Positions 30,851 through 41,983 are shown, counted from the first letter of the stretch. The stretch is 64,000 bases of DNA from Butyrivibrio fibrisolvens (GCF_037113525.1 NZ_CP146963.1:3968001-4032000); one strand, 5' to 3'. Numbers and translations are program-made. Notes: generated by a model not told the origin, from the letters alone.

Positions 30851-32971
30851 TTAGGCCTGCTTGTACTGTGAGATAACCTTGTCAGCAACATTCTTCGGTA
30901 CTGGCTCATACTTCTCAAAGAACATTGAGTAGTTACCACGACCCTGTGTCTTAGAACGAAGGTCTGTTGCATAACCGAACATCTCAGCAAGAGGAACGTA
31001 TGCACGAACAATCTTACCATTGCCCATGTCATCCATACCTTCTACACGGCCACGACGGGAGTTGATATCACCGATAACATCACCCATGTATTCCTCAGGC
31101 ATTGTAACCTCAACCTTCATGATAGGCTCAAGAAGTGCAGGTGATGCCTTAGCCATAGCATCCTTGAATGCCATAGATCCGGCAATGTGGAATGCCATTT
31201 CAGATGAATCGACTTCATGATATGATCCGTCGTATACAGTTGCGTGGATACCAACAACAGGGAATCCAGCAATATTACCGGCTTTCATAGCCTCTTCGAT
31301 ACCTTCAGAAATAGGCTGGATGAATTCCTTAGGAATAGCACCGCCGACAACTTCGTTATCGAACTTGTAAAGCTCTTCACCGTTAGCATCCATAGGCTCG
31401 AATCTAACTTTACAGTGACCATACTGACCACGACCACCGGACTGTTTAGCATACTTAGACTCGATATCTACAGCCTTTGTGAATGCTTCCTTATATGCAA
31501 CCTGAGGTGCACCTACGTTAGCCTCAACCTTGAACTCACGAAGGAGACGGTCAACGATAACTTCCAGCTGAACTTCACCCATACCAGCGATGATAGTCTG
31601 ACCTGTCTCGTGGTTAGTGTGTACCTGGAATGTAGGATCTTCTTCAGAAAGCTTACCAAGAGCTTCACCAAGCTTAGCCTGGCCTGCTTTTGTCTTAGGC
31701 TCGATAGCGAGCTCGATAACAGGATCAGGGAACTCGATAGACTCGAGGATAACAGGACTGTTCTCATCACAGATTGTATCACCTGTAGTTGTATCCTTGA
31801 AACCAACTGCTGCAGCGATATCACCAGCAAATGCTTCCTGGATCTCTGTACGCTTATCAGCATGGATCTGCATGATACGACCTACACGTTCCTTCTTATC
31901 CTTTGTTGAGTTGAGTACATAAGATCCTGACTTGAGGATACCTCTGTAAACACGGATAAATGCAAGCTTACCTACGAAAGGATCAGATACGATCTTGAAT
32001 GCAAGAGCTGCAAGAGGGCCATCCTCTGTAGACTTACATGTGATCTCATTTCCTTCCATATCTGTACCTTCAACGTCCGGTACATCTGTAGGAGCAGGAA
32101 GATACTCGATAACTGCATCAAGAAGCTTCTGAACACCCTTGTTTCTGTAAGCTGTTCCGTTACATACAGGAACTGCCTCAGAAGCGATTGTTCCCTTACG
32201 AAGAGCTGCTTTGAGCTCTGCTGTAGTAACTTCTTCGCCTTCAAGGTATTTCTCCATAAGGTTCTCATCAAGCTCTACGATCTGCTCAACCATCTTGTTG
32301 TGCCACTCTTCAGCCTGATCCTTGAGTTCCTCAGGGATTTCTTCACAATCTTCATCAGCACCCTTCTCACCCTTGAAATAATAAGCTTTCATTTCGAAGA
32401 GATCGATAAGTCCTTCATAAGTATCTTCAGCACCGATCGGGATATTGATAGCGATCGGGTTCTTACCAAGACGATCACGGATCATATCCAGATCGTGGTA
32501 AAAGTTTGCACCAACGATATCCATCTTGTTGATGAATGCGATACGTGGTACGCCGTATGTGTCAGCCTGACGCCATACGTTCTCAGACTGTGGCTCAACG
32601 CCGTTCTTAGCATCAAAGATACCAACTGCACCATCAAGTACACGGAGTGAACGCTCAACTTCTGCTGTGAAGTCTACGTGACCAGGAGTATCGATAATGT
32701 TAAGACGATACTCAGGAGCACCAGCGATCTTTTTGCCGTATTCCTGTGGAGTCCAGTGGCATGTTGTAGCTGCAGACTGAATTGTGATTCCACGCTCTCT
32801 CTCCTGTTCCATGAAGTCCATGGTAGAAGCGCCGTCGTGTGTCTCACCAATCTTGTAGTTAACACCAGTATAATAGAGGATACGCTCTGTACATGTTGTT
32901 TTACCAGCATCGATATGAGCAATGATACCTATATTTCTGGTTCTCTCCAATGGATATTCTCTTTTAGCCAA
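30851..32971 (-). CDS. fusA: Elongation factor G
   Basis: A 706-residue EF-G, the translocase GTPase. It shows GIIAHIDAGKTTCTERILYY (G1), DTPGHVDFTAEVERSLRVLD (G3), FINKMDIVGANFY (G4) and the C-terminal domain GRVEGMDDMGNGKIVRAYVP. The length and the intact RGITIQSAATT switch I support canonical EF-G over the EF-G2 or TetM types. It is in the str order rpsL-rpsG-fusA-tuf. Confidence 0.98.
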   Translation of the reverse strand: MAKREYPLERTRNIGIIAHIDAGKTTCTERILYYTGVNYKIGETHDGASTMDFMEQERERGITIQSAATTCHWTPQEYGKKIAGAPEYRLNIIDTPGHVDFTAEVERSLRVLDGAVGIFDAKNGVEPQSENVWRQADTYGVPRIAFINKMDIVGANFYHDLDMIRDRLGKNPIAINIPIGAEDTYEGLIDLFEMKAYYFKGEKGADEDCEEIPEELKDQAEEWHNKMVEQIVELDENLMEKYLEGEEVTTAELKAALRKGTIASEAVPVCNGTAYRNKGVQKLLDAVIEYLPAPTDVPDVEGTDMEGNEITCKSTEDGPLAALAFKIVSDPFVGKLAFIRVYRGILKSGSYVLNSTKDKKERVGRIMQIHADKRTEIQEAFAGDIAAAVGFKDTTTGDTICDENSPVILESIEFPDPVIELAIEPKTKAGQAKLGEALGKLSEEDPTFQVHTNHETGQTIIAGMGEVQLEVIVDRLLREFKVEANVGAPQVAYKEAFTKAVDIESKYAKQSGGRGQYGHCKVRFEPMDANGEELYKFDNEVVGGAIPKEFIQPISEGIEEAMKAGNIAGFPVVGIHATVYDGSYHEVDSSEMAFHIAGSMAFKDAMAKASPALLEPIMKVEVTMPEEYMGDVIGDINSRRGRVEGMDDMGNGKIVRAYVPLAEMFGYATDLRSKTQGRGNYSMFFEKYEPVPKNVADKVISQYKQA

Positions 32972-33023
32972 TGGTTCTTCCTCCTAAATGATTGCAAACA
33001 ACGTTCTATAACAGAATATATAA

Positions 33024-33494
33024 TTAGAATCTGTAGTGTGAGAAAGCCTTGTTTGCATCTGCCATCTTGTGCATGTCTTCCTTACGCTTTACAGCTGCTC
33101 CTGTATTGTTAGAAGCATCCATAATCTCGCCAGCGAGACGATCGATCATAGTCTTCTCGCCTCTCTTACGTGAAAACAGTACAAGCCAGCGAAGAGCCAG
33201 GGCCTGACGTCTGTCCGGTCTAACTTCGATCGGAACCTGGTATGTAGCACCACCAATACGTCTAGCTTTAACTTCGAGTGCAGGCATGATATTATTCATA
33301 GCTGTCTCAAATACTTCGAGAGCTGGCTTTCCAGCCTTCTCTTCAACCTGTGCGAAAGCTCCGTATACAATCTTCTGTGCAACACCTTTCTTGCCATCCA
33401 GCATAACCTGGTTTACAAGCTTTGTTACAACCTTGCTGTTGTACATTGGATCTTCCAGTACATCACGTTTTACAATATGTCCTTTACGCGGCAC
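33024..33494 (-). CDS. rpsG: 30S ribosomal protein S7 (uS7)
   Basis: A 156-residue S7, the primary assembly protein of the 30S head. It starts with GTG (read as Met) at 33494, then PRKGHIVKRDVLEDPMYNSK, with AAGGAGG eight bases upstream. The frame is open 14 codons further to an ATG, but this covers the ribosome binding site and does not match S7. The end KEDMHKMADANKAFSHYRF is typical. Confidence 0.97.
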   Translation of the reverse strand: MPRKGHIVKRDVLEDPMYNSKVVTKLVNQVMLDGKKGVAQKIVYGAFAQVEEKAGKPALEVFETAMNNIMPALEVKARRIGGATYQVPIEVRPDRRQALALRWLVLFSRKRGEKTMIDRLAGEIMDASNNTGAAVKRKEDMHKMADANKAFSHYRF

Positions 33495-33757
33495 GGTTCT
33501 TCCCTCCTTATTAGTTAATAAATCATAGGTACTCACTTGCGGGGCTTTCTACGGCAACTTGTGCACAAGTGCCTCGCATGCATTAAGTGTTCGTGCGGTT
33601 TTCCTAAAACTTACTAATATAACTGATAAAGCTTCTACTGCTGTATTACTTTGACTGCCGTATGTTCAGTCCGAGTTTAACTGCAAGCTCGTTTGATCAT
33701 TTATATTACTATATGTTCAAAGAACTCCAACACTTAATTTAATTTTTTGTTACTAAA
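33495..33757 (-). other. 263-base gap between rpsL and rpsG
   Basis: Unusually long for the rpsL-rpsG junction. It holds a near-perfect palindrome around ACTTGTGCACAAGT (33555-33575) close to the rpsG ribosome binding site. No ORF and no complete promoter are visible. S7 regulates its operon from this junction in E. coli, so a regulatory fold is possible. Confidence 0.4.
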
Positions 33758-34177
33758 TTACTTTGAGGCCTTAGGTCTCTTAGCGCCATACTTGGAACGA
33801 GCCTGCTTACGATCTGCAACACCGGCTGTATCAAGTGTACCACGGATAATGTGATATCTTGTACCAGGCAGATCCTTAACTCTTCCGCCACGGATAAGAA
33901 CAACGCTATGCTCCTGAAGGTTGTGACCTTCACCAGGAATATAGGATGTTACTTCGATGCCGTTTGAAAGACGCACTCTGGCGATCTTACGAAGAGCTGA
34001 GTTAGGCTTTTTAGGTGTTGCTGTCTTAACAGCTGTGCAGACACCACGCTTCTGAGGAGAAGCTGTAGCTATGTCCTTCTTGTGAAGAGAGTTAAAACCC
34101 TTCTGAAGTGCAGGAGCAGTAGACTTCTTTACAGATGTCTGACGACCTTTTCTGACTAACTGGTTAAATGTTGGCAT
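33758..34177 (-). CDS. rpsL: 30S ribosomal protein S12 (uS12)
   Basis: A 139-residue S12 at the decoding centre. It starts MPTFNQLVRKGRQTSVKKST after AGGAGG; 27 upstream codons are open but are leader. Residues that mutate to streptomycin resistance are wild type: the lysine in TPKKPNSALRK and that in RGGRVKDLPG. So sensitivity is expected at this locus. It follows rpoC by 132 bases, where CGGAAAGGGGA and TCCTCTTTCCG form a hairpin without a uridine run. Confidence 0.97.
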   Translation of the reverse strand: MPTFNQLVRKGRQTSVKKSTAPALQKGFNSLHKKDIATASPQKRGVCTAVKTATPKKPNSALRKIARVRLSNGIEVTSYIPGEGHNLQEHSVVLIRGGRVKDLPGTRYHIIRGTLDTAGVADRKQARSKYGAKRPKASK

Positions 34178-34309
34178 TCTTTTTACCTCCTGTTGAAATG
34201 TGTATATCAACGTGCGAACACGGAAAGAGGACATACGTTCCCCTTTCCGTATTTTCACACAATTCGATATTATAATATTTTAATGCAATATTGTCAATAT
34301 GGAACTGAA

Positions 34310-37300
34310 TTATTCGTCATCATCCATTACGGATACAACTTCTTCAGCAACAATTCCATCTTCCATATCAGCGCTTCTATCGAATGAAGCTCTGCTTGAT
34401 GAAGGCTGCTTTCTAAGGATCATTCTTGCAGGATCTTTGAAATGCTCGTCTGTATTAAGACCTACATCACGATATCTCTTAAGACCTGTACCTGCAGGAA
34501 TAAGCTTACCGATGATAACGTTCTCTTTAAGTCCGAGAAGCGGATCAACCTTACCGCGGATAGCTGCATCTGTCAGAACCTTAGTTGTTTCCTGGAAGGA
34601 AGCAGCTGACAGGAAGGAATCTGTTGCAAGAGCTGACTTTGTGATACCAAGGATTACCTGTTTACCAACTGCAGGTCTCTTTCCTTCGGAAATGAGTCTC
34701 TCGTTGTCATCCTCGAAATCAAGAACGCTTACGAGTGTTCCTGGCAGATAGTTAGTATCTCCACTCTCATCAACCATTACCTTATTGAGCATCTGACGTA
34801 CGATAACTTCGATATGCTTATCGCAGATATCAACACCCTGCAGACGGTAAACTCTCTGAACCTCACGAAGGAGATAATCCTGAACCGCACGGATTCCCTT
34901 GATCTTAAGAAGATCATGAGGATTTACTGAACCTTCTGTAAGTTCGTCACCAGCTTCGATTGTCTGCTTATCCTGAACTTTGATACGTGAACCATAAGGA
35001 ATAAGGTATGCCTTTGATTCACCTGTCTCATCGTTAGTAACAACAACTTCACGCTTTTTCTTGGTATCGCGAATCTCTACCTGACCATCAAGCTCAGATA
35101 TGATCGCAAGTCCCTTAGGCTTACGTGCTTCGAACAACTCTTCTACTCGAGGAAGACCCTGTGTAATATCTCCACCGGCAACACCACCAGTATGGAATGT
35201 TCTCATAGTAAGCTGTGTACCAGGCTCACCGATTGACTGAGCAGCGATGATACCAACTGCTTCACCAACCTGAACGGCTTCACCTGTAGCCATGTTTGCA
35301 CCATAACACTTAGCACAGATACCAACGTGGCTGCGGCAAGTAAGGATTGTACGAATCTTAACTGCCTCGATAGGGCCACCCTTAGCATTTACACCAACAG
35401 AGAGGATCTTCTCTGCACGGCTAGGTGTGATCATGTGATTCTTCTTAACAAGTACGTTTCCTTCTGCGTCCTTGATAGTCTCGCATGCAAAACGTCCTGT
35501 GATACGATCTGACAATGGCTCGATAGTTTCTTTTCCATCCATGAATGCACGTACTGTCATTCCAGGGATCTCTGCCTTTCCAGCAGAACAGTCAACTTCA
35601 CGAATGATAAGTTCCTGTGATACGTCAACCATTCGACGAGTCAGATAACCTGAATCGGCTGTACGAAGAGCTGTATCAGAAAGACCTTTACGAGCACCAT
35701 GAGCTGACATGAAATACTCCAGAACGTCAAGACCTTCACGGAAGTTTGACTTGATAGGAAGTTCGATTGTACGACCTGTTGTATCAGCCATAAGTCCACG
35801 CATACCAGCCAGCTGCTTGATCTGCTGGTTAGAACCACGGGCTCCGGAGTCAGCCATCATGTAAATGTTGTTATATTTATCAAGACCTTCAAGAAGCACG
35901 TTAGTAAGCTCTTTATCGGTCTGCATCCATGTATCGATTACTGCACGATAACGCTCTTCATCAGTAATAAGACCACGACGATAGTTAGCAGCGATACGGT
36001 CAACTGTCTTCTGAGCTTCATCGAGCATCTCCTGTTTCTGAGGAGGTACTGTCATGTCAGAAATTGAAACAGTCATAGCTGCTCTTGTTGAAAGATGATA
36101 ACCTGTAGCCTTAATGTAATCAAGAACTTCAGCTGTCTTGAATGTTCCATGAACGTTGATACACTTTGTGATAATCTGCTTGAGCTGCTTCTTACCAACC
36201 ATGAAATCAACTTCAGGCTTAAGGAGGTTCTCAGGCTTAGATCTGTCAACAAATCCAAGATCCTGTGGAAGCATTTCATTGAACATGAAACGTCCAACTG
36301 TACTCTGTACAACACCTGTAGCAACTGTTCCGTCAGCAAGAGTCTTGCTTACACGAACATATACTTTAGACTGAAGAGTTACAACATCATTCTCATAAGC
36401 GAGAACTGCTTCGTCTACAGACTTGAAGAACTTGCCTTCTCCCTTAGCACCAGGACGCTCCTGTGTAAGGTAGTAAAGACCAAGTACCATATCCTGTGTA
36501 GGTACGTTAACAGGGCCGCCATCAGCAGGCTTCAACAGGTTGTTAGGAAGCAGCATCAGGAAACGGCACTCTGCCTGAGCTTCAACTGACAGTGGAAGGT
36601 GAACAGCCATCTGGTCACCATCGAAGTCGGCGTTGAAAGGTGTACATGCAAGAGGATGAAGCTTAATAGCTTTACCTTCTACAAGGATAGGCTCAAATGC
36701 CTGAATACCAAGTCTGTGAAGTGTGGGAGCACGGTTAAGCATAACAGGATGCTCTTTGATAACATCTTCAAGTACATCCCATACCTGCTCATCGAGACGC
36801 TCAACAAGCTTCTTGGCATTCTTTATGTTCTGTGAGATTCCACGGGAAACGAGCTCTTTCATAACGAAAGGTTTGAAAAGCTCAATAGCCATTTCCTTAG
36901 GAAGACCACACTGATAAATCTTAAGTTCAGGACCAACTACGATAACGGAACGACCAGAGTAATCGACACGCTTACCAAGAAGGTTCTGTCTGAAACGTCC
37001 TGACTTACCTTTAAGAAGGTCTGAAAGTGACTTAAGAGCACGGTTACCAGGTCCTGTTACTGGACGACCACGACGACCGTTGTCGATAAGAGCATCAACT
37101 GCTTCCTGGAGCATTCTCTTTTCGTTACGAACGATGATGTCAGGAGCACCGAGCTCAAGAAGTCTCTTAAGACGGTTGTTTCTGTTAATAATACGACGAT
37201 ACAGATCGTTAAGATCGGATGTTGCAAAACGTCCACCATCGAGCTGTACCATAGGACGAAGATCCGGAGGGATAACCGGGATACAATCCATGATCATCCA

Positions 37301-38038
37301 GCTAGGATCATTGCCTGACTCACGGAAAGCTTCAACTGCATCAAGTCTCTTGATGACACGTGCTCTCTTCTGTCCGCTTGATGTCTCAACTTCTTCTTTA
37401 AGCTGAGCATAATCCTGCTCGAGATCGATATCGATGAGAAGCTCTTTGATAGCTTCAGCGCCCATTCCTGCACGGAACTTGTTACCGAACTCTTCTCTTG
37501 CATCCTGATATTCCTTCTCAGAGAGAACCTGCTTGTACTCAAGAGTTGTCTCTCCTGGATTAAGTACGATATATGATGCGAAGTAAAGAACCTTCTCAAG
37601 GATTCTTGGAGATATATCAAGAAGAAGTCCCATACGGCTAGGGATTCCCTTGAAATACCAAATGTGGGAAACAGGAGCTGCAAGCTCGATGTGACCCATA
37701 CGCTCACGACGAACTGAGGATTTTGTTACTTCAACTCCGCAGCGATCACAAACAACACCCTTATATCTAATCTTCTTATATTTTCCGCAGTGACATTCCC
37801 AGTCCTTTGTAGGTCCGAAAATTCTTTCGCAGAAAAGGCCATCACGCTCCGGCTTTAAGGTTCTGTAGTTGATTGTCTCAGGCTTTGTAACTTCACCATG
37901 TGACCAATCACGAATCTTTTCCGGAGAAGCAAGACCAATCTTAATTGCATCAAAAGTCATCGGCTGATACTGCTGCTGAAGAGTTGATCTTCCGCTGGAA
38001 GCCTCATTGATTGCTTTATTCATTGTTGAATCTGACAT
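34310..38038 (-). CDS. rpoC: DNA-directed RNA polymerase subunit beta'
   Basis: A 1242-residue beta' subunit. The catalytic magnesium-binding block NADFDGDQMAVH is intact. The N-terminal zinc ribbon is CHCGKYKKIRYKGVVCDRCG, and a second cysteine cluster is CRSHVGICAKCYG. Bridge helix and trigger loop regions are present around ARGSNQQIKQLAGMRGLMAD and QSIGEPGTQLTMRTFHTGG. It follows rpoB by 75 bases and shares its promoter. Confidence 0.99.
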   Translation of the reverse strand: MSDSTMNKAINEASSGRSTLQQQYQPMTFDAIKIGLASPEKIRDWSHGEVTKPETINYRTLKPERDGLFCERIFGPTKDWECHCGKYKKIRYKGVVCDRCGVEVTKSSVRRERMGHIELAAPVSHIWYFKGIPSRMGLLLDISPRILEKVLYFASYIVLNPGETTLEYKQVLSEKEYQDAREEFGNKFRAGMGAEAIKELLIDIDLEQDYAQLKEEVETSSGQKRARVIKRLDAVEAFRESGNDPSWMIMDCIPVIPPDLRPMVQLDGGRFATSDLNDLYRRIINRNNRLKRLLELGAPDIIVRNEKRMLQEAVDALIDNGRRGRPVTGPGNRALKSLSDLLKGKSGRFRQNLLGKRVDYSGRSVIVVGPELKIYQCGLPKEMAIELFKPFVMKELVSRGISQNIKNAKKLVERLDEQVWDVLEDVIKEHPVMLNRAPTLHRLGIQAFEPILVEGKAIKLHPLACTPFNADFDGDQMAVHLPLSVEAQAECRFLMLLPNNLLKPADGGPVNVPTQDMVLGLYYLTQERPGAKGEGKFFKSVDEAVLAYENDVVTLQSKVYVRVSKTLADGTVATGVVQSTVGRFMFNEMLPQDLGFVDRSKPENLLKPEVDFMVGKKQLKQIITKCINVHGTFKTAEVLDYIKATGYHLSTRAAMTVSISDMTVPPQKQEMLDEAQKTVDRIAANYRRGLITDEERYRAVIDTWMQTDKELTNVLLEGLDKYNNIYMMADSGARGSNQQIKQLAGMRGLMADTTGRTIELPIKSNFREGLDVLEYFMSAHGARKGLSDTALRTADSGYLTRRMVDVSQELIIREVDCSAGKAEIPGMTVRAFMDGKETIEPLSDRITGRFACETIKDAEGNVLVKKNHMITPSRAEKILSVGVNAKGGPIEAVKIRTILTCRSHVGICAKCYGANMATGEAVQVGEAVGIIAAQSIGEPGTQLTMRTFHTGGVAGGDITQGLPRVEELFEARKPKGLAIISELDGQVEIRDTKKKREVVVTNDETGESKAYLIPYGSRIKVQDKQTIEAGDELTEGSVNPHDLLKIKGIRAVQDYLLREVQRVYRLQGVDICDKHIEVIVRQMLNKVMVDESGDTNYLPGTLVSVLDFEDDNERLISEGKRPAVGKQVILGITKSALATDSFLSAASFQETTKVLTDAAIRGKVDPLLGLKENVIIGKLIPAGTGLKRYRDVGLNTDEHFKDPARMILRKQPSSSRASFDRSADMEDGIVAEEVVSVMDDDE

Positions 38039-38113
38039 GCTTATATTCTCCTTGTCTGGTGCCTGCCCCTTAAGACAGGCACGTCTTCAACTTATCAACT
38101 GTAGTTACCTGGA

Positions 38114-41100
38114 TTAATCGTTAATACCATCATCTGCCTGAGCATCGATAGCAGCGTCAAAATCATCGAATCCGTCTGAGAATTCATCCTCATCAGCTAC
38201 AAGCTCACCGCTCTCTTCATCGAATTTCTGCTTTGAGAATCCGTTAGCTTCAAAGGACTCATCCTCGAAGTTTCTACGATTCTCGCCTTCAATCTCGAAT
38301 CTAAGATCAGAATCGCTGTAATCAATAGATTCCATGATCTCAACTTCCGTATTATCCTCACGCATAACACGGATATCCAGGCCAAGTGCCTGCAATTCTT
38401 TGAGAAGAACCTTGAATGATTCCGGAACACCAGGCTCAGGAATGTTATCGCCCTTGATGATAGCTTCATAAGTCTTTACACGACCTACTACGTCATCGGA
38501 CTTAACAGTAAGGATCTCCTGAAGAGTATATGCAGCACCGTAAGCTTCCAGTGCCCAAACTTCCATTTCTCCGAAACGCTGTCCACCGAACTGAGCTTTA
38601 CCACCCAGAGGCTGCTGTGTTACGAGAGAGTAAGGACCAGTAGAACGAGCGTGGATCTTATCGTCTACAAGGTGGTGGAGCTTGAGGTAGTGCATGTGTC
38701 CGATTGTTGTCTTACCATCGAACTTCTGACCTGTACGTCCATCACGGAGCTGTACTTTACCATCAGTTGTGATCGGAACGCCCTTCCAAAGCTCTCTGTG
38801 ATCACGGTGATCATACAGATACTTCATGATCTCAGGCATTACTACATCCTTATATGCAGCTTCAAAGTCTTCCCATGTCATGTTGACATAGTCATTAGCC
38901 ATCTGAAGCATATCCTGAATATCTTTTTCGTTAGCGCCGTCGAAGATAGGTGTTGCTACGTTAAAGCCAAGAGCTCTTGCAGCAAGTGAAAGGTGGATCT
39001 CAAGCACCTGTCCGATGTTCATACGTGAAGGAACGCCCAGAGGGTTCAGCACGATGTCGAGCGGACGTCCGTTAGGAAGATATGGCATATCTTCGATAGG
39101 AAGTACACGGGAAACGACACCCTTGTTACCATGACGACCAGCCATCTTATCACCTACAGAGATCTTTCTCTTCTGTGCGATGTAGATACGAACTGACTTA
39201 TTAACACCAGGTGAAAGCTCATCACCATTTTCTCTTGTAAATACCTTAGCATCAACGATGATACCGTATTCACCATGAGGAACCTTAAGGGAAGTATCAC
39301 GTACTTCTCTAGCCTTCTCACCGAAGATAGCGCGAAGGAGTCTTTCCTCAGCTGTAAGCTCTGTCTCTCCCTTAGGAGTAACCTTACCTACAAGGATATC
39401 ACCGGCACGAACCTCTGCACCGATACGGATTACACCATTCTCGTCAAGGTCTTTTAATGCTTCATCACCAACGCCAGGAACGTCGCGTGTGATCTCTTCC
39501 GGTCCGAGCTTAGTCTCACGTGCTTCTGCTTCATACTCTTCGATATGAACTGATGTAAATACATCATCACGAACAAGACGCTCTGAAAGAAGAACAGCAT
39601 CTTCGTAGTTGTAACCTTCCCATGTCATGAATCCGATAAGAGGGTTCTTACCAAGACCAAGTTCACCATGGAATGTTGAAGGACCATCTGCGATAACCTG
39701 TCCAGCTTCAACATGCTCGCCCTTATCAACGATAGGTCTCTGATTGTAGCATGTAGACTGGTTAGTTCTCATGAACTTAGTGAGGTGATATTCTTCCTTC
39801 TCACCATCATCGTAAGTCATACGAATGATCTTAGAGTCTACAAAATCAATTGTACCTGCCTTGCGGGCAACAACGCTGTCACCTGAGTCAACTGCAGCCT
39901 TCTGTTCCATACCTGTACCAACAGCAGGAGCATCTGTAGTAAGAAGCGGTACTGCCTGACGCTGCATGTTTGAACCCATGAGAGCTCGGTTAGCATCGTC
40001 GTTTTCAAGGAATGGGATAAGGGCTGTAGCAACTGAGAATACCATTCTCGGTGATACGTCCATATAATCAATGAGATTCTTCTGGTACTCAGAAGTCTCT
40101 TCTTTATAACGACCTGATACACTGTTACGGATGAAGTGACCCTCAGCATCAAGAGGTGTGTTAGCCTGAGCAACACGGTAGTTATCTTCTTCATCAGCAG
40201 TCATGTATGTGATCTCATCTGTAACAACAGGATTCTCTGCATCTGTATGGTCTACACGACGATAAGGTGCTTCTACAAATCCGTACTCGTTAACTCTTGC
40301 ATAAGAAGCAAGTGAGTTGATAAGACCGATGTTAGGACCTTCAGGTGTCTCGATAGGACACATACGACCATAGTGAGTATAGTGTACGTCTCGAACCTCG
40401 AATCCGGCACGGTCTCTTGAAAGACCACCAGGTCCAAGTGCAGAAAGACGTCTCTTATGAGTCAGCTCAGAAAGAGGGTTGTTCTGATCCATGAACTGAG
40501 ACAGCTGTGATGATCCGAAAAACTCCTTAACAGCAGCCTGAACAGGCTTAATGTTAATAAGAGTCTGAGGAGAAATCTCCTCTGCATCACGAGTAGTCAT
40601 ACGCTCACGAACAACACGCTCAAGTCTTGAAAGACCGATTCTGTACTGGTTCTGTAAGAGCTCACCTACGCAACGGATACGACGGTTACCAAGGTGATCG
40701 ATATCATCACTGTGACCTACGCCGTACTCTACGTGCATATTGTAGTTGATGGATGCAATGATATCTTCCTTAGTGATGTGCTTAGGAATAAGATCATTTC
40801 TACGTGCAAGAATAGTCTCAGCAAGACCTTCTGCATCATCCTTTGTTGCATACTCATCAAGAATCTCTCTAAGTACAGGATAGTAAACATCCTCATTGAT
40901 GCCAAGCTGCTCAAGATCGCAGTCAACATAGTGAGTAAGGTCAACCATCATGTTAGAAAGAACCTTTATATTGCGCTCTTCAGTCTGAATCCATACATAA
41001 GGTATAGCTGCATCCTGAATTTCTTTTGCAAGGGCTCTGTCTACCTTTGTTCCTGCAGAAGCAAGCATCTCGCCTGTTGTCTCATCAACAACATCTTCAG

Positions 41101-41983
41101 CAAGGATCTGGCCACCGATACGATTCTTAAGGTGTAATTTCTTATTGAACTTATAACGGCCAACCTTAGCAAGATCATATCTTCTTGCATCAAAGAACAT
41201 AGCGTTGATAAGTGACTCAGCACTATCAACTGAAAGCGGCTCGCCGGGACGGATCTTCTTGTAAAGTTCAAGAAGACCAGACTGATAGTCTGTTGAAGGA
41301 TCCTTTGAGAAAGAACCCTGAAGCTTAGGCTCGTCACCGAACAGATCAATGATCTCTTCATTTGTGCCAATACCAAGAGCACGTATAAGTACTGTTACAG
41401 GTACCTTACGTGTACGGTCAACACGAACATAGAAAACATCATTAGAGTCTGTCTCGTACTCAAGCCATGCACCACGGTTAGGAATAACTGTGCATGCGAT
41501 AAGCTTTTTACCAAGCTTATCATATGTAATATCGTAATAAATACCAGGTGAACGAACGAGCTGTGATACAATAACACGCTCTGCACCGTTGATTACAAAT
41601 GTTCCGGTAGCAGTCATAAGAGGAAGATCACCCATGAAGATCTCATGTTCTGTGATTTCGTCTTTCTCTTTATTATGAAGACGTACCTTAACCTTAAGAG
41701 GAGCAGCATATGTTGCGTCTCTCTCTTTACATTTCTCGATAGAATACTTAACTTCATCTTCGCAGAGTTTGAAGTCTACAAATTCAAGACTCAGCTTACC
41801 GCTGTAGTCTTCAATTGGAGAGATATCATCGAAGGCTTCCTTGAGACCCTCATCCAGGAACCACTGATAGGAATTCTTCTGGACTTCAATGAGGTTTGGC
41901 ATCTCGAGGGTGTCCTTCTGGCGCTGAAAACTCATGCGGACATTTTTGTCTGAACCAGTAGGATGTATTCTGTACTTTTCCAT
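38114..41983 (-). CDS. rpoB: DNA-directed RNA polymerase subunit beta
   Basis: A 1289-residue beta subunit. The rifampicin pocket is wild type (SSQLSQFMDQNNPL then THKRRLSALGPGGLSRDRA), so sensitivity is expected. The C-terminal region has GGKAQFGGQRFGEMEVWALE. The start at 41983 (MEKYRIHPTGS) is preferred, since GGGGTG is seven bases before it; the ATG two codons earlier is too close to that site. The C-terminus carries an acidic tail. Strong promoter at 42097-42125. Confidence 0.99.
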   Translation of the reverse strand: MEKYRIHPTGSDKNVRMSFQRQKDTLEMPNLIEVQKNSYQWFLDEGLKEAFDDISPIEDYSGKLSLEFVDFKLCEDEVKYSIEKCKERDATYAAPLKVKVRLHNKEKDEITEHEIFMGDLPLMTATGTFVINGAERVIVSQLVRSPGIYYDITYDKLGKKLIACTVIPNRGAWLEYETDSNDVFYVRVDRTRKVPVTVLIRALGIGTNEEIIDLFGDEPKLQGSFSKDPSTDYQSGLLELYKKIRPGEPLSVDSAESLINAMFFDARRYDLAKVGRYKFNKKLHLKNRIGGQILAEDVVDETTGEMLASAGTKVDRALAKEIQDAAIPYVWIQTEERNIKVLSNMMVDLTHYVDCDLEQLGINEDVYYPVLREILDEYATKDDAEGLAETILARRNDLIPKHITKEDIIASINYNMHVEYGVGHSDDIDHLGNRRIRCVGELLQNQYRIGLSRLERVVRERMTTRDAEEISPQTLINIKPVQAAVKEFFGSSQLSQFMDQNNPLSELTHKRRLSALGPGGLSRDRAGFEVRDVHYTHYGRMCPIETPEGPNIGLINSLASYARVNEYGFVEAPYRRVDHTDAENPVVTDEITYMTADEEDNYRVAQANTPLDAEGHFIRNSVSGRYKEETSEYQKNLIDYMDVSPRMVFSVATALIPFLENDDANRALMGSNMQRQAVPLLTTDAPAVGTGMEQKAAVDSGDSVVARKAGTIDFVDSKIIRMTYDDGEKEEYHLTKFMRTNQSTCYNQRPIVDKGEHVEAGQVIADGPSTFHGELGLGKNPLIGFMTWEGYNYEDAVLLSERLVRDDVFTSVHIEEYEAEARETKLGPEEITRDVPGVGDEALKDLDENGVIRIGAEVRAGDILVGKVTPKGETELTAEERLLRAIFGEKAREVRDTSLKVPHGEYGIIVDAKVFTRENGDELSPGVNKSVRIYIAQKRKISVGDKMAGRHGNKGVVSRVLPIEDMPYLPNGRPLDIVLNPLGVPSRMNIGQVLEIHLSLAARALGFNVATPIFDGANEKDIQDMLQMANDYVNMTWEDFEAAYKDVVMPEIMKYLYDHRDHRELWKGVPITTDGKVQLRDGRTGQKFDGKTTIGHMHYLKLHHLVDDKIHARSTGPYSLVTQQPLGGKAQFGGQRFGEMEVWALEAYGAAYTLQEILTVKSDDVVGRVKTYEAIIKGDNIPEPGVPESFKVLLKELQALGLDIRVMREDNTEVEIMESIDYSDSDLRFEIEGENRRNFEDESFEANGFSKQKFDEESGELVADEDEFSDGFDDFDAAIDAQADDGIND

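Noticed and set aside
31244..31909. A 221-codon plus-strand ORF opposite fusA
   Set aside because: Antisense to the EF-G gene; Thr/Leu/Cys-rich mirror composition.
34199..34260. The hairpin between rpoC and rpsL as a terminator
   Set aside because: The stem is good but no T run follows on the minus strand, and the rpsL frame starts right after it.
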